Below, in pieces: positions 10,332 through 19,497 of a stretch of 64,000 nucleotides of DNA (the stretch's first letter is position 1; each line of letters starts with the position of its first letter). The notes beneath the pieces are model-generated. The model saw only the letters and a list, made by a program, of their open reading frames with translations, was not told the DNA's origin and did not search any database. The position numbers and the translations under genes are program-made. The DNA is from Bradyrhizobium barranii subsp. barranii (GTDB lineage Bacteria; Pseudomonadota; Alphaproteobacteria; Rhizobiales; Xanthobacteraceae), in contig NZ_CP086136.1 of the NCBI RefSeq assembly GCF_017565645.3, positions 7,609,501 to 7,673,500 on the forward strand. The letters run 5' to 3'.

Positions 10332-11690
10332 ATGACCCGACTGCATTTCGCCTCCGCGCTCCTGCCTTCGGGCTGGGCCAATGACGTGCAGATGGTGATC
10401 ACCGCCGGCGCGATCGCCGAGGTGACGCCGGGCGTGGCGCCGGCCGCCGGCGACGAGCGTCATGGAATTGCGCTTCCGGGGTTGGCGAGCCTGCACAGCC
10501 ACGCATTCCAGCGCGGCATGGCGGGGCTGGCCGAGCTGCGCGGCGATAGCACCGATACGTTCTGGACCTGGCGCGACACGATGTATCGCTTCGCGCTGAC
10601 GATGACGCCGGACGATGTCGCCGCCGTTGCGACGCTGCTGTATATCGAGATGCTCGAACAGGGCTTTACCCACGTCGGCGAATTCCACTACCTCCACCAC
10701 GATCGCGACGGCTCCCCTTATGCCGACCTCGCGGAAATGGCTGCCCGCATTGCACAGGCCGCCGAAGCTTCCGGCATTGCGCTGACGCTGCTGCCGAGTT
10801 TTTATGCGCATGGCTCCTTCGGCGGCGCCGCACCGCATGCGGGACAACGCCGCTTCATCTGCTCGGTCGATCAGTTCGCCGCGCTGATGGCAGCGTCACG
10901 AAAGGCGATCAGCAGATTGCCGGGCGCCAATATCGGCATCGCGCCGCACAGCCTGCGCGCGGTGACGCCGGATGAGCTCGCGGCGATCATTCCGCTCGCC
11001 GATGGTGGACCGGTGCACATTCATGCCGCCGAGCAGGTGAAAGAGGTCGAGGATTGCCTGGCCTGGTCGGGACGACGGCCGGTGCAATGGCTGCTGGAGC
11101 ACGCGCCGCTCGATCAACGCTGGTGCCTCATCCACGCGACCCATACAACGGATGCGGAAGTGACCGCATTCGCCAGGACTGGCGCGGTGGCGGGTCTCTG
11201 CCCCATCACCGAGGCCAGTCTCGGCGACGGCATCTTTCCGGCGCGCGAATTCGTCGATGCCGGCGGCGCGTTCGGTGTGGGCACCGACTCCAACGTGCTG
11301 GTCGGCGCAGCCGACGAGCTGCGTCAGCTCGAATATGGCCAGCGTCTCAAGCATCGCGAGCGCAACGTGCTCTCCAGCGGCGCAGGCCGCTCGACGGGAC
11401 GTACGCTGTTCGATCATACGCTCGCCGGCGGTGCACGCGCGCTGGCACAGGCCGCGGTTGGCCTCGGGCCCGGCGCACGCGCCGACATCATCACGCTCGA
11501 CACCGCACATCCGTCGCTCGCGGGACGTTTGCGCGACGCCGCCATCGACGGTTGGATTTTTGCCGGAGGGACCGGCGCGATCGATTGCGTCTGGGCCGGC
11601 GGCCACAAGGTCGTCGAAGGCGGACGACACAGACTGCGACAGACCGCGCGCGAGCGCTTCAACGCAGCGGTGCGGAGGCTCGTCGCATGA
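10332..11690 (+). CDS. hutF: Formimidoylglutamate deiminase
   Basis: Amidohydrolase-superfamily enzyme that converts N-formimino-L-glutamate to N-formyl-L-glutamate and ammonia, the branch found in pseudomonads and many alphaproteobacteria. It has 452 aa. The metal-binding HSHAFQRGMAG (His55, His57) is characteristic, and the C-terminal GTDSNVLVG carries the metal-ligand aspartate. Its presence commits the pathway to a final N-formylglutamate hydrolysis, normally by HutG, which is not found in this window. It is first in the plus-strand operon and overlaps hutC by ATGA. Confidence 0.95.
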   Translation: MTRLHFASALLPSGWANDVQMVITAGAIAEVTPGVAPAAGDERHGIALPGLASLHSHAFQRGMAGLAELRGDSTDTFWTWRDTMYRFALTMTPDDVAAVATLLYIEMLEQGFTHVGEFHYLHHDRDGSPYADLAEMAARIAQAAEASGIALTLLPSFYAHGSFGGAAPHAGQRRFICSVDQFAALMAASRKAISRLPGANIGIAPHSLRAVTPDELAAIIPLADGGPVHIHAAEQVKEVEDCLAWSGRRPVQWLLEHAPLDQRWCLIHATHTTDAEVTAFARTGAVAGLCPITEASLGDGIFPAREFVDAGGAFGVGTDSNVLVGAADELRQLEYGQRLKHRERNVLSSGAGRSTGRTLFDHTLAGGARALAQAAVGLGPGARADIITLDTAHPSLAGRLRDAAIDGWIFAGGTGAIDCVWAGGHKVVEGGRHRLRQTARERFNAAVRRLVA

Positions 11691-12415
11691 GCCTGGCCAC
11701 CAATGCCGCCGACCAGCCGACGCTCTACAAGCGCATCCGCGCCGATATCGAGAAGCGCATCCTGACCGGCGAGTGGCCGCCCGGGCATCGTATCCCGTTC
11801 GAGCACGAATTGGTCGCACGTTACGGCTGCTCGCGCATGACGGTGAACAAGGCGCTGTCGGAGCTCGCGCAGGCAGATCTGATTGAACGGCGGCGGCGCG
11901 CCGGCTCCTTCGTACGCCGGCCGCAGCATCTGTCGGCGGTGCTGAAGATCGCAGACATTCGCGCCGAGATCACCGCGCTTGGCCGCGGCTACGGCTACGA
12001 GCTGATCGGGCGCAAACTGCGTGCGGCGACCGCCGCCGACCGCGAGCGTCTTGGCGTCAAGAAAGCCGGAAAGCTGGTTGCGATCACCTGTCGGCACAGC
12101 GCCGACAAGGTGCCGTTTGCCGTCGAGGACCGACTGATCGATCTGTCGTCCGTGCCGGATGCAGCGACCGCGGATTTCTCGCGCGAACCGCCCGGCTCGT
12201 GGCTGCTTCATCATGTCCCATGGACGGAAGCCGAGCATACGATCAGCGCCATCGTTGCGGACGATCGCACGGCGGAGGCGCTCGACATCGCCGTCGGCGC
12301 GCCTTGCCTCGTGATCGACCGCTATACCTGGCGCAGCGCGCGCACCATCACCGCGGTGCGCCTGCTCTATCCCGGTGACTCTCACCGCCTTGTCGCCCGA
12401 TTCAAGGGAGGCTGA
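11687..12415 (+). CDS. hutC: Histidine utilisation repressor, GntR/HutC family
   Basis: GntR-family repressor of the hut genes, 242 aa. The N-terminal winged helix occupies about residues 10-75 (YKRIRADIEKRILTGEWPPG ... MTVNKALSELAQADLIERRR). A UTRA/chorismate-lyase-like effector domain, expected to bind urocanate in this family, fills the rest and ends near VRLLYPGDSHRLVARF. The start overlaps the hutF stop (ATGA), so it is translated with hutF and is probably autoregulated through the palindrome at 10278-10297. Confidence 0.95.
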   Translation: MSLATNAADQPTLYKRIRADIEKRILTGEWPPGHRIPFEHELVARYGCSRMTVNKALSELAQADLIERRRRAGSFVRRPQHLSAVLKIADIRAEITALGRGYGYELIGRKLRAATAADRERLGVKKAGKLVAITCRHSADKVPFAVEDRLIDLSSVPDAATADFSREPPGSWLLHHVPWTEAEHTISAIVADDRTAEALDIAVGAPCLVIDRYTWRSARTITAVRLLYPGDSHRLVARFKGG

Positions 12416-12520
12416 GAGAACGATGTCGGCACAAATCGTGCAACGCTTCGGGCAACGGTCCATCAGGACTGAATGATTAACAGGGACGTCAATCCATCGA
12501 TCGGCAAGAGGACGACAATC

Positions 12521-13465
12521 ATGCGTAGTTCGACAATTTTTGCGACAATCATTGCCCTCGCGGCCTCCACTCCGGTACTCGCCGACGACGTCAAGGTCGG
12601 CGTGGGCATCTCCGGATGGACCGGCTTCGCGCCGCTCACGCTGGCGAAGGAGGCCGGCATATTCAAGAAGAACGGTCTTGACGTGACGATCAAGAAGATC
12701 CCGCAGAAGGACCGCCACCTCGCGATCGCCTCCGGCGACGTCCAGTGCGCTGCCACGACCGTCGAGACCTGGATCTCGTGGAACGCCAACGGCGTTGCGA
12801 CCAAGCAGATCTTCCAGCTCGACAAGAGCTACGGCGCCGACGGCATGCCCGTGCGCAACGATCTCGCATCGATCAAGGACCTCAAGGGCAAGACCGTCGC
12901 GGCTTCCGCGCCCGGCACCTCGCCCTATTTCGCGCTGGCCTGGATGCTGAAGAAGAACGGGCTCTCGGTGAAGGACGTCACCGTCGTGAACCTCGAGCCC
13001 GCGGCCGCCGCGCAGGCCTTCGTCTCCGGCCAGAACGATGCCGCGATGACCTACGAGCCGTATCTGTCGACGGTTCGCGCCGCGCCCGACAAGGGCAAGA
13101 TCATCGCGACCACGCTCGACTATCCGATGGTCATGGACACCTTTGGCTGCACGCCGAAGTTCCTCACCGAGAACCCGAAGGCTGCCAAGGCGCTCGCCGA
13201 CAGCTATTTCGAGGCGCTCGACATGATCGCCAAGGATCAGGCCAAGGCCTACGAGATCATGGGCGCGGACGTGAAGCAGACCGGCGAGGCGTTCGGCAAC
13301 TCGGCAAAATATCTGCGCTGGCAGGACAAGGCCGCGAACCAGAAGTTCTTTGCCGGCGATTTCCTGACCTTCAACAAGGAGGCCGCCGACCTCCTGCTCG
13401 AGATCGGCATCATCAAGGCCGCGCCGAAGGTCGAGGACCTCTTCGACGCGAGCTACATCAAGTAA
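12521..13465 (+). CDS. ABC transporter substrate-binding protein, SsuA/TauA/NMT1-like
   Basis: Periplasmic binding protein of the nitrate/sulfonate/pyrimidine-precursor (NMT1/SsuA) class, 314 aa. The ATG at 12521 follows AGAGGAC and opens a Sec signal peptide (about 22 residues, ending LADD). The mature protein starts VKVGVGISGWTGFAPLTLAKEAGIF, a family-typical beginning, with the FVSGQNDAAMTYEPY ligand-cleft region later. It lies 105 bp after hutC and is followed by its permease and ATPase. Its place in the hut operon suggests import of a histidine-pathway-related compound or of the M20 enzyme's substrate. No operator copy is seen immediately upstream. Confidence 0.87.
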   Translation: MRSSTIFATIIALAASTPVLADDVKVGVGISGWTGFAPLTLAKEAGIFKKNGLDVTIKKIPQKDRHLAIASGDVQCAATTVETWISWNANGVATKQIFQLDKSYGADGMPVRNDLASIKDLKGKTVAASAPGTSPYFALAWMLKKNGLSVKDVTVVNLEPAAAAQAFVSGQNDAAMTYEPYLSTVRAAPDKGKIIATTLDYPMVMDTFGCTPKFLTENPKAAKALADSYFEALDMIAKDQAKAYEIMGADVKQTGEAFGNSAKYLRWQDKAANQKFFAGDFLTFNKEAADLLLEIGIIKAAPKVEDLFDASYIK

Positions 13466-13480
13466 ACCCTTCAGGAGCTG

Positions 13481-13506
13481 CCGGCCCCGTCTCGCGGCGG
13501 GGCCGG
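13481..13506 (+). other. Intercistronic stem-loop after the binding-protein gene
   Basis: The arms CCGGCCCC (13481-13488) and GGGGCCGG (13499-13506) enclose a 10-nt loop. The hairpin is followed by AAAACTC rather than a U-run, so it resembles the mRNA-stabilising or attenuating hairpins often found between a highly expressed binding protein and its permease, not a full terminator. Confidence 0.55.
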
Positions 13507-13537
13507 AAAACTCGTTCACCGCCCGGATAGATCGTTG

Positions 13538-14311
13538 ATGCGTCCCCTGGATCCCGTGAAATCGAAGCAGCGCGTGGCTTACGGCCTCGCGTTCTTCGTG
13601 CTGTTCGTTGCCCTCTGGTCGTGGGCGACGCTCGGCGGCCATGTGTCGAAGACCTTTCTCGCCAACCCGCTGACCATGATGCAGGAAGGCTATGACCTGC
13701 TCGCCAAGCAAGGCTTCCTGTTCGACATCGGCATGACGATCTGGCGCGTCGTCGGCGGCTTCGCCCTTGCTGCGATCATCGCGGTTCCGCTCGGCGTGCT
13801 GATGGGTGCCTACAAGCCGGTCGAAGCGTTCCTCGAACCGTTCGTCTCCTTTGCTCGCTATTTGCCTGCCTCGGCCTTTATCCCGCTGCTGATCCTGTGG
13901 GCCGGCATCGGCGAATTGCAGAAGCTGCTCGTCATCTTCATCGGCGCGGTGTTCCAAATCATCCTGATGATCGCCGTCACCGTGGGCACCACGCGGCGCG
14001 ATCTGGTCGAGGCGGCCTATACGCTCGGGGCCAGCGACCGCGGCATCATCCGCCGGGTGCTGCTGCCCTCCTCCGCACCCGAGATCGCGGAGATTCTGCG
14101 GCTGGTGCTGGGCTGGGCCTGGACCTATGTCATCGTCGCCGAGCTGATTGGCTCGTCCTCGGGCATCGGCCACATGATCACCGACAGCCAGGCGCTGCTC
14201 AACACCGGCCAGATCATCTTCGGCATCATCGTGATCGGAGTGATCGGTCTCCTCTCGGACTTCATGTTCAAGGCGTTCAACGCCTGGCTGTTTCCGTGGA
14301 GGCTCGCATGA
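13538..14311 (+). CDS. ABC transporter permease, SsuC/TauC-like
   Basis: Inner-membrane permease of the binding-protein-dependent transport family (BPD_transp_1), 257 aa with about six hydrophobic segments. The cytoplasmic EAA loop is recognisable in EAAYTLGASDRGIIRRVLLP. The ATG at 13538 is used; a TTG three bases earlier is possible. The stop overlaps the start of the ATPase (ATGA at 14308-14311), so permease and ATPase are translationally coupled. With the preceding binding protein and the following ATPase it forms a complete importer of the sulfonate/nitrate type. Confidence 0.9.
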   Translation: MRPLDPVKSKQRVAYGLAFFVLFVALWSWATLGGHVSKTFLANPLTMMQEGYDLLAKQGFLFDIGMTIWRVVGGFALAAIIAVPLGVLMGAYKPVEAFLEPFVSFARYLPASAFIPLLILWAGIGELQKLLVIFIGAVFQIILMIAVTVGTTRRDLVEAAYTLGASDRGIIRRVLLPSSAPEIAEILRLVLGWAWTYVIVAELIGSSSGIGHMITDSQALLNTGQIIFGIIVIGVIGLLSDFMFKAFNAWLFPWRLA

Positions 14312-15094
14312 CCACGCTGAAAATCGAACAGGTCTCGCGAACCTTCCCCGCGCGCCACGGCAACGCGCCGACCAGGGCGCTGGAGCCGACCGATCTCACC
14401 ATCGGCAACAACGATTTCGTCACCATCCTCGGCCCCTCCGGCTGCGGCAAGTCCACGCTGCTTCGCATCGTCGCCGGTCTCGACCGGCCGACCAGCGGGC
14501 GCGTCACGCTCGACGGGCGCGAGGTGACCGGCCCCGGCGCCGATCGCGGCATGGTGTTCCAGTCCTACACGCTGTTTCCCTGGCTGAGCGTGCGCGAGAA
14601 CATCGCCTTCGGCCTGCGCGAGCGCGGCGTGCCCGAGGCGGAGCGCAACAAGATCGCCGATGCCTTCATCCGCCAGGTCGGGCTGTCCGGCTTCGAGAAC
14701 CACTGGCCGAAGCAGCTCTCCGGCGGCATGCAGCAGCGCACCGCGATCGCCCGCGCGCTCGCCAACGATCCAAAGATCCTGCTGCTCGACGAGCCCTTTG
14801 GCGCGCTCGACAACCAGACCCGCGCCTTGATGCAGGAAATGCTGCTCGGGATCTGGGAGCGCGACCAGAAGACCGTGCTGTTCGTCACCCACGACATCGA
14901 GGAAGCCATCTTCCTCGGCAGCCGCGTCATCGTGATGAGCGCGCGCCCCGGCCGCATTCAAGGCCGAAATCAATGTGGACCTGCCGCATCCGCGCTCCTA
15001 CAAGATCAAGACCACGCCCGAATTCGTCCAGCTGAAGGAACGGCTGGTCGAGGAGATCCGCACCGAGGCGTTGAAGGTTGCCGAACATGCCTGA
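14308..15094 (+). pseudogene. ABC transporter ATP-binding protein, SsuB/TauB-like, frameshifted near the C-terminus
   Basis: Nucleotide-binding subunit of the importer. Walker A (GPSGCGKST), Q-loop (MVFQSYTLFPW), the signature LSGGMQQR, Walker B (LLLDEPFGALD) and the H-loop (VTHDIEEA) are all intact. After ARPGRI the reading frame shifts at 14957-14958, where CGC-ATT-C replaces an expected CGC-ATC. Removing one T restores an ending KAEINVDLPHP ... ALKVAEHA with a stop at 15092-15094, 8 nt into the next gene, for a normal protein of about 261 aa. Unrepaired, the shifted frame runs about 100 codons across the M20 gene. Because only the last 45 or so residues are affected, the ATPase core could still function. 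A sequencing error is equally possible. Confidence 0.85.
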
Positions 15095-16319
15095 CACCAA
15101 GCCGCGTGCCGATGGGCAACGCGTTCTCGCCGATCTCAATACGCTCCGTGCCATCGGCGCCTACAAGACCGGCGTGCATAAGCCGACCTTCTCCGAGCCG
15201 CACAAGCAGTCGCTCGACTGGCTGGTGCAGAAGCTGCCCGACGCCGGCCTCACCGCCGCGATCGACGGCATCGGCAATGTGTTCGGCAGCAGCGCGAAGC
15301 CGGGGCCGAAGCTGCTGGCGGGCTCGCACCTGGAGAGCCAGAACTACGCCGGTTGGCTCGATGGCCCGCTCGGCGTCGTCTATGCGCTCGAAGCGGCCCG
15401 CGTGCTCAATGCCGACCCATCCGTGAAGGGTGCGGTCGAAGTTGCCGCCTGGTGCGACGAGGAAGGACACTTTGGGCACTTCCTCGGCTCGCGCTCCTAT
15501 GTCGGACAGGTGACCGAGGCCGACATCGATGCCGCCCGCGACCGCACCAGCGGCCACACCATGCGCGACGCACTCGCCGACATGGGGCTCTCGGGCCGCG
15601 CGCGCGTCGCCGCCGAGCCGGGACGCCACATCGGATATCTGGAGGCGCATATCGAGCAGGGCGACACGCTCGAAAGCGGCAAGCTCGCGATCGGCGTGGT
15701 GACCTCCATCGTCGGCATCTGGCAGTACCAGATCAATTTCGTCGGCGAGCAGAACCATGCCGGCACCACCCGCATGGCGGCGCGGAAGGATGCCGGCCTC
15801 GCGCTGGCCAAGTTCTGCGTCGCGATCGACGAGCGGTTCCCAGGGGCCTGCGGCCCGCGCACGGTCTGGACCACCGGCCGCATCACGCTCGATCCCGGCG
15901 CGCCGAGCATCATCCCGGGCAAGGCCGAATTGCTGTTCCAGATCCGCGACGACGATCCGGCGGTGATCTCGCGGCTGGAGCAACTGCTGCGGACCATGGC
16001 TGACGAGGCCACCGCGAAAGGCCCTTGCACCGTCACCGTGGAGAAGATTCGCACCGGCGCGCCCGCGATGATGAACGCCGGCTTCCAGGACGCCATCGAA
16101 GCCGCGAGCAAGGCCCTTGCTAGCGGACGATCCATTCGCATGCCCAGCGGCGCCGGCCACGACGCGCAGTTGCTCGCGACCGTCATGCCCGCTGCCATGC
16201 TGTTCGTGCCGTCGATCGGCGGCATCAGCCACCACTGGACCGAGAACACCGCCGACGCCGACATCGTCACGGGCGCGCAGGTCTTCGTCGACGCCTGCCG
16301 GCGGCTCCTCGGTGGTTAG
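15087..16319 (+). CDS. M20-family amidohydrolase (hydantoinase/N-carbamoyl-L-amino-acid hydrolase type)
   Basis: Zinc-type peptidase-fold amidase of the L-N-carbamoylase/allantoate amidohydrolase group, 410 aa. Metal-site motifs are in order: GSHLES (His), WLDGPLGV (bridging Asp), CDEEGHF (Glu pair), YLEAHIEQG (His) and SGAGHDAQ (C-terminal His). The dimerisation-domain motif HAGTTRM matches the usual HAGTTPM. The ATG at 15087 overlaps the repaired ATPase stop. Enzymes of this family hydrolyse N-carbamoyl amino acids and often N-formyl or N-acetyl ones. At the end of a hut operon that makes N-formylglutamate and lacks hutG, it may perform that last step; this is inference. Allantoate or hydantoin-derived substrates are alternatives. 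Confidence 0.88.
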   Translation: MPDTKPRADGQRVLADLNTLRAIGAYKTGVHKPTFSEPHKQSLDWLVQKLPDAGLTAAIDGIGNVFGSSAKPGPKLLAGSHLESQNYAGWLDGPLGVVYALEAARVLNADPSVKGAVEVAAWCDEEGHFGHFLGSRSYVGQVTEADIDAARDRTSGHTMRDALADMGLSGRARVAAEPGRHIGYLEAHIEQGDTLESGKLAIGVVTSIVGIWQYQINFVGEQNHAGTTRMAARKDAGLALAKFCVAIDERFPGACGPRTVWTTGRITLDPGAPSIIPGKAELLFQIRDDDPAVISRLEQLLRTMADEATAKGPCTVTVEKIRTGAPAMMNAGFQDAIEAASKALASGRSIRMPSGAGHDAQLLATVMPAAMLFVPSIGGISHHWTENTADADIVTGAQVFVDACRRLLGG

Positions 16320-17340
16320 ACGTGCCGCCGCATCTGAACTCCTGGACGATGTCGTACTTGCCCTTCGTGATCGGCACGGCATAGCCGAAGCGCAGCGTTC
16401 AACCACACCCGCCTCTGGAATGCTGGGTCGCCCGCCTTCGCGGGCGATGACAGCGCGTGTTGCAGACACACCTTCGCATCCTCGCAGCGCATTTCGCCCG
16501 AGCTTTGCTTGATCTCTCCACCCTCGAAGCCAAGAGGGCGCAGGGAAGGCTGGGTGCTGACCTCGCACCCGCGGTCCGCTGCGCGAGGTGGTGCGCAAAG
16601 GAAACCGCACAGCAGCATACAGGTGGTGCCAATCACTCGGCCTTCCCTGCGCAGTGGTCGGACGGCTTATGCCGTGCTCTCCCGGGAGCCGAATTCCTTC
16701 TGGCCTCCCTCACGCCTGCGAAAGTCGCCAGCACCGCGCCGGTTGACGCGACTGCCGCATCCGCAAAGCACTTGACCGTAGCAACGACGGTCAGGATCAC
16801 ACGGTTTTGCCGTACGCACGGCCCGCCATTTCGCCGCAGTTTTTCCAGCCCTGTCGACGGAGCCGGAAACTTACAGACGAGACGAACCTGACAGCGCCGC
16901 TCATCCGGCACGAACTTTTGGGCTCACGGAGAGCAATCCGCCCTGCCCTTAACCTCTCGCGCCCGACGCTGCCGCGTCCACCGCAAGCCCGGCTCGCGAC
17001 ACGTGACGACACAAGGTCGCCCCTCTTGGTGAGCCGGGATGGGCGACACATACGCCATTTCCGAATTTCGGTAAAGTGGAATATTATTGCAAGCGCGGCT
17101 TGACACCGGCGCAGCTCGGAATGACCCGGTGTTTTGCCCGACGGCCGAGCCCGGCGGCGCGCTCGCGAATCCGGCGGCGCGCTTACGAATATCGTCCCGA
17201 ACGCAACACGCTTCGGAACCCAGGTTGACGTCGCGCCGTTCTTGAGCACTATCTGCGACAATTCGAGCACGCCTCGGACATAAAGGCGCGGCAATCTCAG
17301 GGCTTGTCGATCCGCCCCGCCCTGCTTCCCCGGAGTTCCC
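16320..17340. other. About 1 kb without a credible gene; repeat-like non-coding DNA
   Basis: No frame here has protein-like composition or a convincing ribosome-binding site. The first 80 bases contain a short coding-like stretch on the minus strand (reads GYAVPITKGKYDIVQEF) with no start, possibly a remnant of a lost gene. From about 16420 to 17050 the sequence has short inverted repeats and the look of interspersed non-coding repeats I associate with Bradyrhizobium genomes; that association is from memory and untested. The last part (17040-17340) probably carries the promoter of the MFS gene. Confidence 0.55.
16428..16447. repeat. REP-like palindrome
   Basis: TCGCCCGC and GCGGGCGA flank the 4-nt loop CTTC, forming an 8-bp hairpin, followed by TGACA. 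GC-rich hairpins with this core are common dispersed palindromes in Bradyrhizobium-like genomes, from memory. No second copy was noticed in the window. Confidence 0.5.
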
Positions 17341-18501
17341 ATGCATTCTGCCGACCGGCCGGCAACGCGCCTCGCGACGCGGCTCGCCTTTCTCGTCGCG
17401 GGCTTCGGCATCGCATGCTGGGCGCCGCTAGTGCCGTTCGCAAAGACGCGGCTCGGCGTCGATGACGGCGTTCTTGGACTGCTCCTGCTCAGCCTCGGCA
17501 TCGGCTCGGTCGTCGCGATGCTTCTGACCGGAGTCATGAGCGCGCGCTACGGCAGCAAGCCGATCATCATTGCGGGCGGGCTCGGTCTGGCGCTGGTGCT
17601 GCCCCTGCTGGCGATCGCGAGCTCGCCGGCAACGCTGGCGCTGGCCCTGTTCGCCTTCGGCGCCGCGCTCGGCTCCATCGACGTCGCCATGAACATCCAC
17701 GCGGTCGAGGTGGAGCGCGACGCGGGCCGCCCGCTGATGTCTGGCTTCCACGCGCTGTTCAGCATCGGCGGCTTCGCGGGATCCGCCTTGATGACTGCGC
17801 TGCTCTCGTTGCAACTCGGCGCGCTCGCCTGCACGCTGATCTGCTCCGTGCTGATGCTGGTCGCGATGCTGGCGGCCTGGCCGCGCTTGCTTCGTTCGGT
17901 GCAGGTGCAGGACGGACCGCTCTTCGTGCTGCCGCATGGCTCCGTGCTCCTGCTGGCGCTGCTCGCCGCCATCACTTTCCTCGTCGAGGGCGCGATGCTC
18001 GATTGGGGCGCGCTGCTCGTCATCGGCGCCGGCCTCGTCTCGGAAGTGCAAGGCGGGATCGGCTACATCGTGTTCTCGATCGCGATGACCGCGGGGCGGC
18101 TCGGCGGCGACGCCGTCGTCGCACGCATCGGGGATCGCGCGACATTGTTCTGGGGGAGCATCATTGCGATCGCGGGCTTCGTAGTCCTGCTCAGGGCGCC
18201 CGTAGCGGCGGTCGCCATCGGCGGCTTCCTGCTGATCGGCCTCGGTGCATCGAACCTCGTGCCGGTGCTGTTCCGCCGGGCGGCCAGGCAGACCGTGATG
18301 CCCACGGGGCTCGCCGTCGCCGCCATCACGACCGCAGGCTACGCAGGCATCCTCATCGGTCCCGCCGGCGTCGGCTTCGTCGCACGGCTTGGCGGATTGC
18401 CGACAGCGTTCTGGCTGCTGGCCGCGCTGATGTGTCTCGTCGCGCTGTCGGCGCGCATGGTCACGGCGGAGGGCCGGCAGACGTCGCGCGTCGAGGCCTG
18501 A
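17341..18501 (+). CDS. Major facilitator superfamily transporter
   Basis: Integral membrane transporter, 386 aa, with about 12 hydrophobic segments, of the compact YbjJ-like MFS type. A loop motif akin to MFS motif A is seen as GVMSARYGSKPII after TM2. The second half repeats the pattern with AGRLGGDAVVARIGDR. The substrate is unknown; relatives are annotated only as MFS proteins. The ATG at 17341 lies close behind CCCCGGAGTTCCC. It is convergent with the binding-protein gene ending at 18508, and the hairpin GAGGCC/GGCCTC spans its stop codon. Confidence 0.88.
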   Translation: MHSADRPATRLATRLAFLVAGFGIACWAPLVPFAKTRLGVDDGVLGLLLLSLGIGSVVAMLLTGVMSARYGSKPIIIAGGLGLALVLPLLAIASSPATLALALFAFGAALGSIDVAMNIHAVEVERDAGRPLMSGFHALFSIGGFAGSALMTALLSLQLGALACTLICSVLMLVAMLAAWPRLLRSVQVQDGPLFVLPHGSVLLLALLAAITFLVEGAMLDWGALLVIGAGLVSEVQGGIGYIVFSIAMTAGRLGGDAVVARIGDRATLFWGSIIAIAGFVVLLRAPVAAVAIGGFLLIGLGASNLVPVLFRRAARQTVMPTGLAVAAITTAGYAGILIGPAGVGFVARLGGLPTAFWLLAALMCLVALSARMVTAEGRQTSRVEA

Positions 18502-18507
18502 GCGGCC

Positions 18508-19497
18508 TCACAAATTGCTCAGCCCGATCGACTTGATCACGGGCGCCAAGCTTGCCGTCGTCGCGTCGATGATGCGCTGGAATTTGTCGGGACTCGAATC
18601 GATGTCGGGCTCGATGCCCTGGGCACGGTAGTTTGCCTGCATCGGCGGATCGGCCATCGCGACCAGCGTCGCATGCGCGATCCGGTCGATGATCGCATCG
18701 TCGGTGAGCCTGGGTGCGAAGATGCCGAACCAGCCCTCATAGCGGAGATCCGGCATGCCGGATTCGACCGCGGTCGGAATCTCCGGCGCGCCGCTCAACC
18801 GCTTTTCGCTGGTGACCGCCAGCAGCCTGACCTTCCCGGCCCCGCCCAGTTGCTTCAACTGGTCGGACATGACGCCGATGACGAGCGATATCTGGCCACC
18901 AGCGAGGTCGTTGGTCGCCTGCGAAATGCCCCGATACGGCACGTGGACGATGTCCAGCGCGCCGGCCTGCTGCTTGAAGGATTCGCCGACCAGATGGTTG
19001 CCAGTGCCGATGCCTGGTGTCCCGTAGGACAGTTTTCCCGGATTGTCCCTAGCGTAGGCGATCAGCTCACGCAGATCCGCGGCAGGCACCGACGGATGGA
19101 CCGCGAAAACCAGCGCGGTGCTGATCAAGCGATAGATGGCGCGAAAATCGTCGACGGAATAGCCGGGATTTTTCGAGGTCAGGGGAATGATGACCTGCGT
19201 GCTGCCATTGCCGAGCAGCAGCGAATAGCCGTCGGGCTCCTCGCGCGCGACCGTCGCAGCCCCGATCGCGCCGCCCGCACCGCCGATATATTCCACGAAG
19301 GTCGGCCCAAGCAGCGATGACATCTTGTCCACCCAGGGACGCCCGATCTGGTCCCCCGCTCCGCCGGCTCCATACGGAAGCACGAGGCGAATGGGACGAG
19401 ACGGATAGTCAGCGGTTTGTCCGCTGCGCGGGATGGCCGCCAGCGCCGCTGCGCCCGATAGGGCATGGACGAATCGTCGCCGCGAGAAGGAAGCCAT
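18508..19497 (-). CDS. Tripartite tricarboxylate transporter substrate-binding protein (Bug family)
   Basis: Exported binding protein of the TctC/Bug family, 329 aa. The ATG at 19497 begins a signal with a twin-arginine-like SRRRFVHALSGAAAL; a frame extending to 19614 lacks family character. The mature start YPSRPIRLVLPYGAGGAGDQIGR contains the typical P(Y/F)xAGGxxD segment, and the ligand pocket region GTPGIGTGNHL follows. No TctA/TctB membrane genes are adjacent, so this is an orphan receptor, which is common for this family. Ligand unknown, probably a carboxylate. It diverges from the STAND regulator at 19796. Confidence 0.88.
   Translation of the reverse strand: MASFSRRRFVHALSGAAALAAIPRSGQTADYPSRPIRLVLPYGAGGAGDQIGRPWVDKMSSLLGPTFVEYIGGAGGAIGAATVAREEPDGYSLLLGNGSTQVIIPLTSKNPGYSVDDFRAIYRLISTALVFAVHPSVPAADLRELIAYARDNPGKLSYGTPGIGTGNHLVGESFKQQAGALDIVHVPYRGISQATNDLAGGQISLVIGVMSDQLKQLGGAGKVRLLAVTSEKRLSGAPEIPTAVESGMPDLRYEGWFGIFAPRLTDDAIIDRIAHATLVAMADPPMQANYRAQGIEPDIDSSPDKFQRIIDATTASLAPVIKSIGLSNL

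Noticed and set aside
11414..14173. A 919-codon open frame on the minus strand, opposite hutC and the ABC importer
   Set aside because: It is antisense to well-supported genes, has Arg/Gly/Asp-rich, low-information composition and no domain; long antisense frames are normal at this GC content.
15006..16610. A 534-codon minus-strand frame opposite the M20 gene
   Set aside because: Antisense to an enzyme with a complete set of metal-site motifs; composition not protein-like.
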